A DNA stretch of 64,000 nt, taken from NCBI RefSeq assembly GCF_000425025.1, contig NZ_KE384294.1, positions 102,902-166,901 of the forward strand, read 5' to 3'. Position 1 is the stretch's first letter. Each line of letters starts with the position of its first letter. The notes below the pieces were generated by a model that had not been told where the DNA came from, searched no databases, and saw only the letters and a program-made list of their open reading frames with translations. Below are positions 17,810 through 25,137 of this stretch, in pieces. The stretch comes from Streptococcus castoreus DSM 17536 (GTDB lineage Bacteria; Bacillota; Bacilli; Lactobacillales; Streptococcaceae). The position numbers and the translations under genes are program-made.

Positions 17810-18460
17810 CTAGCTTGACTTTCTAAATGCCTCACACTGTCTAACGTAGTCTGCTGCTTTTTCTGTTATCCTTTCAAATTGACCCTTACTCGCCAGCTGG
17901 TTAAATTCGCCACCAATGCCAAGTACCTCTGCTCCAGCAGCAAACCATTCCTTGAGATTGTTGAGATTGACCCCACCAGTGACCATGACATTTATTTGCG
18001 GCAAAGGAGATTTAATTGCCTTGATAAAGGACATGCCAACCGTTGAACCTGGAAAAATCTTGACCATATCAACACCTGATTCTAAAGCCGTAACAATCTC
18101 AGTGACAGTCATACATCCAGGAAAATAAGGAATTCCATAACGATTACAGACAATAGCTGTCGCTTGGTTAAAACTAGGCGCCACGATAAATTGAGCACCA
18201 GCTAAAATAGCCTGACGAGCTGTTCCCTCGTCCAAAACGGTTCCAGCACCAATTAGAACATCCGAAGCATTCTTCAAGCGATTTTGAAGTTGACAAATGA
18301 TTTCACTAGCAAAAGGATTGGTGTAGGTCACCTCGACAGACTTGATGCCACCTTCAATGCTGGCTAAGCTACATGCTAGCGCTTCTTCTACAGACTCACC
18401 TCGAACAACTAACACAAGTTTGTTAGCTTTAAGCTTAGTCATCGTCTCTAGTTTTCCCAT
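17810..18460 (-). CDS. kdgA: 2-keto-3-deoxy-6-phosphogluconate aldolase
   Basis: This 216-residue class I aldolase splits KDPG into pyruvate and glyceraldehyde-3-phosphate, the last step of uronate catabolism. The Schiff-base Lys is in the VDMVKIFPGSTVG segment, and the LIGAGTVLDEGTA motif carries the conserved Thr. The ATG giving MGKLETMTK is preferred because AGAGGTGATAAA precedes it; it lies 4 bases after the kdgK stop. Last gene of the dhuD-dhuI-kdgK-kdgA unit. Confidence 0.93.
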   Translation of the reverse strand: MGKLETMTKLKANKLVLVVRGESVEEALACSLASIEGGIKSVEVTYTNPFASEIICQLQNRLKNASDVLIGAGTVLDEGTARQAILAGAQFIVAPSFNQATAIVCNRYGIPYFPGCMTVTEIVTALESGVDMVKIFPGSTVGMSFIKAIKSPLPQINVMVTGGVNLNNLKEWFAAGAEVLGIGGEFNQLASKGQFERITEKAADYVRQCEAFRKSS

Positions 18461-18464
18461 TTTA

Positions 18465-19460
18465 TCACCTCTGAACATCACGTTTGTTTTCTAAAACAGC
18501 CTCCACTTGTCGAGGGGAGGTATAAAGTTGATCGTCTGCCACAGTGCATTTCAAACTTGCTGTCGCTACTGCAAAATTAAGACAAGTCCTCATATCTTTG
18601 CCCTGCATGAATTGATAGAGTAAGCCTGCCACAAAAGCATCGCCACTTCCCACCCGTTGTAAAACAGGCGTGCTAATTTCAACTGATTCTTGGTAGTGAC
18701 CTGCATAAGCATATGCCTTAAAATGGTTGTTACCTTGGGCATCACTTTCTCGCTCTGTATGAAAAATAGCTTGAAGCTGGTAACGATGATAAAGTCCTGC
18801 CAGGCGCTCCTCAATCATCTTGGTATCAGCACTATTTCTATCAAACATACCAAAGTCACTGTCATCCAACAACAAAGGTTCCATACCAAAAACAAGGTCA
18901 GCATAAGCCGCAAAGTGCGAAAAAATAAGTTTAGCAGCAGACACAGAAATCATAGACGACCGAAAATTCAAATCAAAGGAAATACAAATTGCCCGTTTCT
19001 TGGCCTCAATAGCAAGCCTTTCAATTAAGTCTTGACTGACCTTACCAAGTGCCAGACTGATTCCACTAAAATGAAAATGAGTGACTCCCTCAAAAATCTG
19101 AGTAAAATTAAGATTGTCAGCAGTCATTTCTGTAAAACTCGAATCACAACGGTCATAGTAAACCTGGCTGGAACGGCAACCAAAACCATTTTCGAGATAG
19201 TAAATCCCCACTCGCTTGCCCTGCCAAGTTAACAAACTCGTGTCAACACCACTTTGTTGTAAAAACCGCTCAAAAGCATGACCCGAAGGATTGTCTGGCA
19301 AAGCCGTTAATAACCCTGTTGCTCCCCCAAAACCTGCCAAGGTTCTAGCAATATTGACTTCTGAACCACCAAAAAAGAGCTGGGCATCGCAGCCATTTGA
19401 TAGGGACTGGTCTAGACTGACGCGAATCAGTGGATCGCCAACCAATAATAATTTAGCCAT
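18465..19460 (-). CDS. kdgK: 2-keto-3-deoxygluconate kinase (PfkB family)
   Basis: This 331-residue ribokinase-family enzyme phosphorylates KDG to KDPG. The N-terminal GGSEVNIARTLAGFGG motif and the C-terminal VGSGDAFVAGLLYQF motif (catalytic Asp in GSGDAF) are both present, and the length is normal. KDG specificity is inferred from its place between the dehydrogenase/isomerase pair and kdgA. AAAGAGAGG lies upstream of the ATG. It is separated from dhuI by 27 bases. Confidence 0.92.
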   Translation of the reverse strand: MAKLLLVGDPLIRVSLDQSLSNGCDAQLFFGGSEVNIARTLAGFGGATGLLTALPDNPSGHAFERFLQQSGVDTSLLTWQGKRVGIYYLENGFGCRSSQVYYDRCDSSFTEMTADNLNFTQIFEGVTHFHFSGISLALGKVSQDLIERLAIEAKKRAICISFDLNFRSSMISVSAAKLIFSHFAAYADLVFGMEPLLLDDSDFGMFDRNSADTKMIEERLAGLYHRYQLQAIFHTERESDAQGNNHFKAYAYAGHYQESVEISTPVLQRVGSGDAFVAGLLYQFMQGKDMRTCLNFAVATASLKCTVADDQLYTSPRQVEAVLENKRDVQR

Positions 19461-19487
19461 GAGACCTCTCTTTCCATAAATGTAAGG

Positions 19488-20129
19488 TTATTTTTTAAGA
19501 ACCTCTTCAAGATAAGTTACCAATTCTGACGGTTCTGCATTCGCAAAGAAATACTCTTGGAAACGTTCTCCAGAAATCGTTTCTTTTAAAAACGCTTGGT
19601 CAATATCCTTTAAAATCGTAAACAAATCACGGTAAGTAAGCTGTTTCAAATCATCTAAAATACGAGCATTACGTTGCTCCGGAATGGCACGTTCTTTAGG
19701 ATAGCCACCACCCATTGGCTCTGCAAATAGACGCTCAAAAATCAAAGTTAAATTTAGCTCTGCTCCCCAACCAAAACCCTTAGCAAAAGGAATTGATAGG
19801 GCATTGCCCCCATTAATTTGAGAAAAAAGGTAAGCTTCCGTTGGTTCACTTGCAAAACCACAAGTCACACCTGGAAAACTATTTAGAGCAAGCATCGCCC
19901 CAACACCTGTGCCGCAGCCTGTCACCACAAAATCAGCTGCCTTAGTGGTTAATAAAATGGATGCTAGTAAACCATTTTGAACATATGTCAACTGGCTTTC
20001 TCCATCTTTCCCATACATCCCGTAATTGAAAACCTCGTAACCATGTTTATCAGTTACTGATTTTAAAGCATCGTAAATCATACCGTTTTTAGCGGCTTGA
20101 CTATTTTCATTAATTAATGCAATTTTCAT
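19488..20129 (-). CDS. dhuI: DhuI-type isomerase (RpiB/LacAB family)
   Basis: This 213-residue protein belongs to the RpiB/LacA/LacB sugar-phosphate isomerase superfamily; the FVVTGCGTGVGAMLALN segment carries the family Cys-Gly loop. In S. agalactiae the enzyme at this position (DhuI) isomerises DHU, the open form of unsaturated uronic acid from glycosaminoglycans, to DK-II, replacing KduI. Databases often call it RpiB or galactose-6-phosphate isomerase. The local operon supports the DhuI role strongly. It lies 24 bases after dhuD. Confidence 0.85.
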   Translation of the reverse strand: MKIALINENSQAAKNGMIYDALKSVTDKHGYEVFNYGMYGKDGESQLTYVQNGLLASILLTTKAADFVVTGCGTGVGAMLALNSFPGVTCGFASEPTEAYLFSQINGGNALSIPFAKGFGWGAELNLTLIFERLFAEPMGGGYPKERAIPEQRNARILDDLKQLTYRDLFTILKDIDQAFLKETISGERFQEYFFANAEPSELVTYLEEVLKK

Positions 20130-20153
20130 GTTAAGTCTCTTTCTATTTTCTGT

Positions 20154-20948
20154 TTAAGGTTGTTTTCCGATATAGGCTAAAATACCACCATCAACATAAA
20201 GGATATGCCCATTGACAAAATTACTAGCATCGCTAGCCAAAAAGATGGCTGGACCAGCTAAATCTTCAGGAGTTCCCCAACGAGCTGCTGGTGTTTTAGC
20301 GATAATAAATTGGTCAAATGGATGACGGCTACCATCTGGTTGACGTTCTCTCAAAGGCGCTGTTTGAGGAGTAGCAATATAGCCAGGACCAATCCCATTA
20401 CATTGAATATTAGCTTCTCCAAATTCTGAAGCGATATTTTTGGTTAACATTTTTAGACCGCCCTTGGCAGCTGCGTAAGCACTGACCGTTTCACGCCCCA
20501 ACTCACTCATCATTGAACAAATATTAATGATTTTCCCATGCCCTTTTTTGATCATCGATGGTAGAACTGCTTTTGACACGATGAAAGGGGCATTCAAGTC
20601 AATGTCAATCACTTTGCGAAAATCTTCTGCAGCCATATCAAGCATCGGTGTTCGTTTGATAATCCCTGCATTATTCACTAAAATATCAATCACACCAACT
20701 TCTGCTTCGATTTGCGACACCATTTTCTGAATCCCTGCCTCATCTGTCACATCACAGACATAGCCATGTGCTTCAATGCCTAATTCCTGATAGGCCGCCA
20801 ATCCTTTATCAACCAAATCTTGATGAATGTCATTAAAAACAATAGTAGCACCTGCCATGGCGTAAGCTTTAGCAATTTCAAAACCAATACCATAAGATGC
20901 ACCTGTTATCAAGGCAATTTTGCCTTCTAACGAAAAGATAGATTCCAT
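20154..20948 (-). CDS. dhuD: DhuD-type NADH-dependent dehydrogenase (SDR family)
   Basis: This 264-residue classical short-chain dehydrogenase has a Rossmann motif TGASYGIG, the NNAG motif (VNNAGIIKR) and catalytic YAAAK (SAYAAAKGG). In group B streptococcus DhuD reduces DK-II to 2-keto-3-deoxygluconate. Such proteins are often listed as gluconate 5-dehydrogenase. Start ATG 20948 follows AGAGGTGATAC. It is the first gene of the minus-strand uronate operon, under two probable RegR operators. Confidence 0.88.
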   Translation of the reverse strand: MESIFSLEGKIALITGASYGIGFEIAKAYAMAGATIVFNDIHQDLVDKGLAAYQELGIEAHGYVCDVTDEAGIQKMVSQIEAEVGVIDILVNNAGIIKRTPMLDMAAEDFRKVIDIDLNAPFIVSKAVLPSMIKKGHGKIINICSMMSELGRETVSAYAAAKGGLKMLTKNIASEFGEANIQCNGIGPGYIATPQTAPLRERQPDGSRHPFDQFIIAKTPAARWGTPEDLAGPAIFLASDASNFVNGHILYVDGGILAYIGKQP

Positions 20949-20973
20949 TGTATCACCTCTCATTTAAAATTAA

Positions 20974-20987
20974 GTAAACCTGTTTAC
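20974..20987 (-). promoter_or_regulatory. Probable RegR operator O1 (dhuD side)
   Basis: GTAAACCTGTTTAC, a near-perfect palindrome just downstream of the dhuD -10 box, where a bound LacI-family repressor would block transcription. Confidence 0.65.
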
Positions 20988-20991
20988 CAAA

Positions 20992-21020
20992 ACTATAACA
21001 AAGTAAACTGGTTTTGTCAA
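20992..21020 (-). promoter_or_regulatory. Promoter of the dhuD-dhuI-kdgK-kdgA operon
   Basis: On the minus strand TTGACA (21015-21020), a 17-base spacer and TATAGT (20992-20997). Operator copies overlap the -35/spacer and lie just after the -10. Confidence 0.8.
21003..21016 (-). promoter_or_regulatory. Probable RegR operator O2 (dhuD promoter core)
   Basis: GTAAACTGGTTTTG, an imperfect copy of O1 lying across the -35/spacer. A further half-site GTAAACGATTTA begins at 21032. Confidence 0.55.
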
Positions 21021-21209
21021 TCTTTTTCTTAGTAAACGATTTAGAAAATGACTCTTCCAAAAATATCTTAGCAAAAGATCCTAGACATTTCCTACATTAA
21101 GGTCCTTTTTTGACCATTTCTTTCATTAAATGTTGCTAAAAAGACGCATTTTGCGATTTTTACAGCCGCATTTTTCCTTTTGCTTTAAAAAAATAAATAC
21201 AAAAAAGTA

Positions 21210-21238
21210 TTGACAAGAGGGGTTGAAAGCGCTACAAT
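21210..21238 (+). promoter_or_regulatory. Promoter of the PTS-ugl-lyase operon with cre-like site
   Basis: TTGACA (21210-21215), a 17-base spacer and TACAAT (21233-21238). TGAAAGCGCTACAA at 21224-21237 fits the cre consensus TGNAANCGNTNNCA with one mismatch and overlaps spacer and -10, so CcpA repression is expected. Confidence 0.8.
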
Positions 21239-21246
21239 ATTTTTAA

Positions 21247-21261
21247 GTAAACCGGTAAACC
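21247..21261 (+). promoter_or_regulatory. Probable RegR operator O3 (PTS side)
   Basis: GTAAACCGGTAAACC, starting right after the expected transcription start of the PTS operon. It has the GTAAAC half-site and CG centre of LacI-family operators, with the second half in the same rather than inverted orientation. Confidence 0.6.
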
Positions 21262-21276
21262 AAAAGGAGCTTAACG

Positions 21277-21711
21277 ATGATTGCTATTATTATTACGGGT
21301 CATGGTCACTTTGCTAGTGGGATTTTATCGTCATTAGAATTAATTGCAGGAAAACAAGACAAGCTAACTGCCATTGATTTTACTGCTGGTATGACATCTT
21401 CTGATGTCCATGATCACTTGTCCCACGTGTTGAACTCAGAAGATGAAACACTTATCCTTTGTGATCTTTTAGGCGGAACCCCATTTAAAGTGGCTGCTAC
21501 TTTAATGGAAAACACCCCTGAAGCGACGGTTAATGTCTTAGCTGGTCTTAATTTAGCCATGCTGATTGAAGCAATTTTTGCAAGACAAACTGATGTAACC
21601 TTTGATGAACTGGTTGCCAAGATCCTGACTAGCTCTAAAGAAGGCATTCTTGACTGGAAATCCCTTTCTGAACAAGAAGAATCCCCAACAGATGATGACG
21701 GAGGTATTTAA
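21277..21711 (+). CDS. agaF: PTS mannose-family EIIA component, hyaluronan oligosaccharide specific
   Basis: This 144-residue EIIA (mannose family) takes phosphate from HPr and passes it to EIIB. The phosphorylated His is the first His of TGHGHFASG (residue 9). First gene of the operon behind the strong promoter; AAAAGGAGC precedes the ATG and its TAA overlaps the ugl ATG by one base. Databases usually label it N-acetylgalactosamine-specific AgaF; the operon context shows the real cargo is probably the unsaturated hyaluronan or chondroitin disaccharide. Confidence 0.88.
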   Translation: MIAIIITGHGHFASGILSSLELIAGKQDKLTAIDFTAGMTSSDVHDHLSHVLNSEDETLILCDLLGGTPFKVAATLMENTPEATVNVLAGLNLAMLIEAIFARQTDVTFDELVAKILTSSKEGILDWKSLSEQEESPTDDDGGI

Positions 21712-22910
21712 TGACAAAACAATTAAAAACGATTGCAATAGAGCCAGTTGTACAACCCGAACGCTATTGCCAGACTTCCTTTTTAACAAAAGATGACATC
21801 AAATCAGCTATTGAGTTGGCAATCAAACAAATTCATCTTAATATGACTTATTTTGGAAAGGATTTTCCAACTCCAGCAACCCAAAATAATCAATATGCCA
21901 TTATGGACAATACTGAATGGACCAATGCCTTTTGGACGGGCTGTCTCTGGCTTGCTTATGAATATACTGATGATGAAGCCATCAAATCTCTAGCACAGGC
22001 AAATAACTTGTCCTTTCTAGACCGTGTAAACAAAGATATTGAACTTGATCATCATGACCTCGGTTTTCTTTATACTCCTTCTTGTATGGCTGAATGGAAG
22101 TTGCTAAAAACTCCCAAAGCAAGAGAAGCGGCCTTGAAAGCAGCCGATAAATTAATTGAACGTTATCAGGAAAAAGGCGGTTTTATTCAAGCTTGGGGAC
22201 AACTCGGTAAAAAAGAAGATTACCGTCTAATCATCGATTGTTTATTAAATATTCAGTTGCTCTTCTTTGCAGCTGAAGAAACCGGTAATGATAAATACCG
22301 TGACATGGCAATCAATCATTTCTATGCTTCTGCTAACAATGTCATTCGCGATGATGCTTCTGCCTACCATACTTTCTACTTTGATCCTGAAACTGGTAAA
22401 CCAATCAAGGGAGTAACTAGACAAGGCTATAGTGATGATTCTGCCTGGGCAAGAGGACAGGCTTGGGGCATTTATGGTATTCCATTAACCTATCGTTTTT
22501 TGAGAGAGCCTCAACTCATCCAATTATTTAAAGGCATGACGCATTACTTCTTAAATCGCTTACCCGAGGATAAGGTTTCTTATTGGGATCTCATTTTTGG
22601 AGATGGTAGTGGACATGCTAGAGATAGTTCTGCCACAGCAGTCGCTGTCTGTGGGCTTCACGAAATGTTAAAAGAGTTGCCAGAAACTGATCCAGATAAG
22701 CAAACTTACCAAGCCGCTATGCACAGCATGTTAGGTTCACTCATTAAAAACTATGCTAATAAAGACCTAAAACCGGGCGCTCCCCTTCTTCTTCATGGTG
22801 TTTATTCTTGGCATTCTGGAAAGGGAGTTGATGAAGGAAATATCTGGGGCGATTATTATTACTTAGAGGCCTTGTTACGTTTCTATAAAGATTGGGAACC
22901 TTATTGGTAA
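21711..22910 (+). CDS. ugl: Unsaturated glucuronyl hydrolase (GH88)
   Basis: This 399-residue cytosolic GH88 enzyme releases the unsaturated uronic acid from the lyase-generated disaccharide by hydrating its double bond. The HDLGFLYTPS motif contains the Asp equivalent to D88 of Bacillus UGL and IIDCLLNI the one equivalent to D149. Further family segments are NTEWTNAFWTGCLW and DSSATAVAVCGL. Its start overlaps the EIIA stop (TAATG), so the two are coupled. Streptococcal UGLs prefer sulphated chondroitin and hyaluronan products. Confidence 0.95.
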   Translation: MTKQLKTIAIEPVVQPERYCQTSFLTKDDIKSAIELAIKQIHLNMTYFGKDFPTPATQNNQYAIMDNTEWTNAFWTGCLWLAYEYTDDEAIKSLAQANNLSFLDRVNKDIELDHHDLGFLYTPSCMAEWKLLKTPKAREAALKAADKLIERYQEKGGFIQAWGQLGKKEDYRLIIDCLLNIQLLFFAAEETGNDKYRDMAINHFYASANNVIRDDASAYHTFYFDPETGKPIKGVTRQGYSDDSAWARGQAWGIYGIPLTYRFLREPQLIQLFKGMTHYFLNRLPEDKVSYWDLIFGDGSGHARDSSATAVAVCGLHEMLKELPETDPDKQTYQAAMHSMLGSLIKNYANKDLKPGAPLLLHGVYSWHSGKGVDEGNIWGDYYYLEALLRFYKDWEPYW

Positions 22911-22953
22911 ACCTCTTAATTTAAATATAAAAACCACTTTAAAAGGAGATTTT

Positions 22954-23445
22954 ATGACACAACCAAACATTATTATGACCCGAGTTGACGAACGCTTGAT
23001 TCATGGTCAAGGTCAATTATGGGTAAAATTCCTCAACTGCAATACTGTCATTGTCGCTAATGATGCTGTTTCCGAGGATAAGATTCAACAATCCCTCATG
23101 AAAACAGTAATCCCATCAAGTATCGCTATGCGCTTCTTTTCCATCCAAAAGGTGATTGACATTATTCATAAAGCAAACCCCGCTCAAAATATTTTTATCG
23201 TGGTCAAAGACTTGCAAGATGCTTACCGCTTAGTTGAAGGTGGTGTCCCAATTAAAGAAATCAATATTGGAAATATTCACAAAACAGATGACAAGGTTGC
23301 TGTGACCCAGTTCATTTCTCTTGGAGAAGAGGACAAGTCTGCTATTCGTATGTTAGCTCATGATCACAACATTGTATTTAACACCAAAATAACTCCAGCT
23401 GGCAGTAACAGTGCCTCTGAAGTCAATATTTTAGATTATATTTAA
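22954..23445 (+). CDS. agaV: PTS mannose-family EIIB component
   Basis: This 163-residue EIIB carries the RVDERLIHGQ motif whose His (residue 15) is the phospho-acceptor, followed by the expected WVKFLN. It phosphorylates the sugar entering through EIIC/EIID. AAAAGGAG precedes the ATG, and the gene lies between ugl and the EIIC gene in the same operon. Confidence 0.9.
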   Translation: MTQPNIIMTRVDERLIHGQGQLWVKFLNCNTVIVANDAVSEDKIQQSLMKTVIPSSIAMRFFSIQKVIDIIHKANPAQNIFIVVKDLQDAYRLVEGGVPIKEINIGNIHKTDDKVAVTQFISLGEEDKSAIRMLAHDHNIVFNTKITPAGSNSASEVNILDYI

Positions 23446-23460
23446 ATAAAGGAGATTGAT

Positions 23461-24243
23461 ATGGATATCAATTTGTTACAGGCACTCTTAATTGGTCTTT
23501 GGACAGCCTTTTGTTTCAGCGGCATGTTATTAGGTATCTACACTAACCGCTGTATTATTCTCTCTTTTGGGGTGGGAATTATCTTGGGAGATTTGCCAAC
23601 TGCCCTCAGCATGGGAGCCATTTCAGAATTAGCTTATATGGGATTTGGGGTTGGTGCTGGTGGAACCGTTCCTCCTAATCCAATTGGTCCTGGTATTTTT
23701 GGAACTTTAATGGCTATCACAAGTGCTGGTAAAGTCACACCTGAAGCTGCTTTGGCACTCTCAACACCGATTGCAGTTGCCATTCAATTTCTTCAAACAT
23801 TTGCCTACACCGCTTTTGCAGGAGCACCTGAAGCTGCTAAAAAACAATTACAAAAAGGCAACATCAAAGGTTTCAAAATTGCTGCCAACGGTACCATCTG
23901 GGCTTTTGCAGTTATTGGTTTAGGACTCGGTTTATTGGGTGCCTTGTCAATGGACACACTGCTTCACTTAGTTGATTATATTCCACCTGTCCTTTTAAGC
24001 GGCTTAACCGTTGCTGGTAAAATGTTACCTGCTATTGGATTTGCAATGATTTTATCTGTCATGGCTAAAAAAGAACTTATTCCTTTTGTGTTGATTGGTT
24101 ATGTTTGCGCTGCCTATCTCCAAATTCCAACAATTGGTATCGCTATTATCGGAATTATTTTCGCCTTGAATGAATTCTACAATAAACCTAAACAGGTCGA
24201 AACAACAAGTGTACAAGGAGATCAACAAGATGACTGGATCTAA
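23461..24243 (+). CDS. agaW: PTS mannose-family EIIC component
   Basis: This 260-residue membrane protein is one of the two channel subunits of the mannose-family PTS. It has about seven or eight hydrophobic segments, the conserved GDLPTALSMGAISELAYMGF region and the GTVPPNPIGPGIFGT loop. The C-terminus overlaps the EIID gene by 14 bases. It probably transports hyaluronan/chondroitin disaccharides, inferred from context and from the pneumococcal counterpart. Confidence 0.9.
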   Translation: MDINLLQALLIGLWTAFCFSGMLLGIYTNRCIILSFGVGIILGDLPTALSMGAISELAYMGFGVGAGGTVPPNPIGPGIFGTLMAITSAGKVTPEAALALSTPIAVAIQFLQTFAYTAFAGAPEAAKKQLQKGNIKGFKIAANGTIWAFAVIGLGLGLLGALSMDTLLHLVDYIPPVLLSGLTVAGKMLPAIGFAMILSVMAKKELIPFVLIGYVCAAYLQIPTIGIAIIGIIFALNEFYNKPKQVETTSVQGDQQDDWI

Positions 24244-25051
24244 TAAATTAACAAAAAATGACTACCTTAAAACAGCTTTTAGAGCTTTCTTCTTACAAAA
24301 CGGTTTTAATTATAGCAACTATCAAGGAATCGGTTATGCCAACGTTATCTACCCTGCCTTGAAAAAACATTTTGGCAATGATAAAGCTGGTTTGCATCGA
24401 GCGCTCGAAGAAAACTGTGAATTTTACAATACTAATCCTCACTTCTTGCCATTTATCACAAGTTTACACTTGGTCATGCTAGAAAACAAACGTCCTGAAG
24501 AAGAGACTCGCAATATCAAAATGGCATTGATGGGACCTTTGGCAGGCATTGGGGACTCTTTATCACAATTTTGTTTAGCCCCTCTCTTTTCAACCATTGC
24601 GGCTTCATTAGCAAGTGATGGCTTAATCTTGGGACCAATCCTCTTCTTCCTAGCCATGAATATTATTCTGACAGCCATTAAAATTGCTTCTGGACTGTAT
24701 GGTTATAAGGTTGGAACAAGCTTCATTGATAAGCTTAGTGAACAAATGGCAATTGTCTCAAGAATGGCAAATATTGTTGGGGTAACCGTTATTGCTGGAT
24801 TAGCGGCTACATCTGTAAAAATAAGTGTACCAATTACCTTTGCTGCAGGTAAAGTTGATGCTGCCAATACGGCTCAAAAATTTGTAACAATTCAAGGAAT
24901 GCTTGATAAGATTGCACCTGCCCTTCTCCCAGCCCTCTTTACTCTCCTTATGTACTACCTCATTAAAAGTAAAAAATGGACAACCTACAAATTGGTTATC
25001 CTTACCGTTATTATTGGGATTATCGGTAGTTGGCTAGGTATTTTAGCTTAA
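24230..25051 (+). CDS. agaD: PTS mannose-family EIID component
   Basis: This 273-residue EIID is the second membrane subunit. It has the typical cytoplasmic N-terminus (FFLQNGFNYSNYQGIGYA), the MALMGPLAGIGDSLSQF motif and a hydrophobic C-terminal half. I chose ATG 24230 (MTGSNKLTKND) because AAGGAG lies 9 bases upstream inside the EIIC gene; the longer frame has no ribosome site. Confidence 0.92.
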   Translation: MTGSNKLTKNDYLKTAFRAFFLQNGFNYSNYQGIGYANVIYPALKKHFGNDKAGLHRALEENCEFYNTNPHFLPFITSLHLVMLENKRPEEETRNIKMALMGPLAGIGDSLSQFCLAPLFSTIAASLASDGLILGPILFFLAMNIILTAIKIASGLYGYKVGTSFIDKLSEQMAIVSRMANIVGVTVIAGLAATSVKISVPITFAAGKVDAANTAQKFVTIQGMLDKIAPALLPALFTLLMYYLIKSKKWTTYKLVILTVIIGIIGSWLGILA

Positions 25052-25137
25052 TGTTCATTGAGCCTCTGTTATGAACGTATTGGAAGATTTCCATGACGGA
25101 TTAGCAGGGCTCTTTTCTTTTGGAAAGGAGAATTTCT

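Noticed and set aside
18690..19232. Long frames opposite kdgK
   Set aside because: They are antisense shadows of a well-conserved kinase, without ribosome sites.
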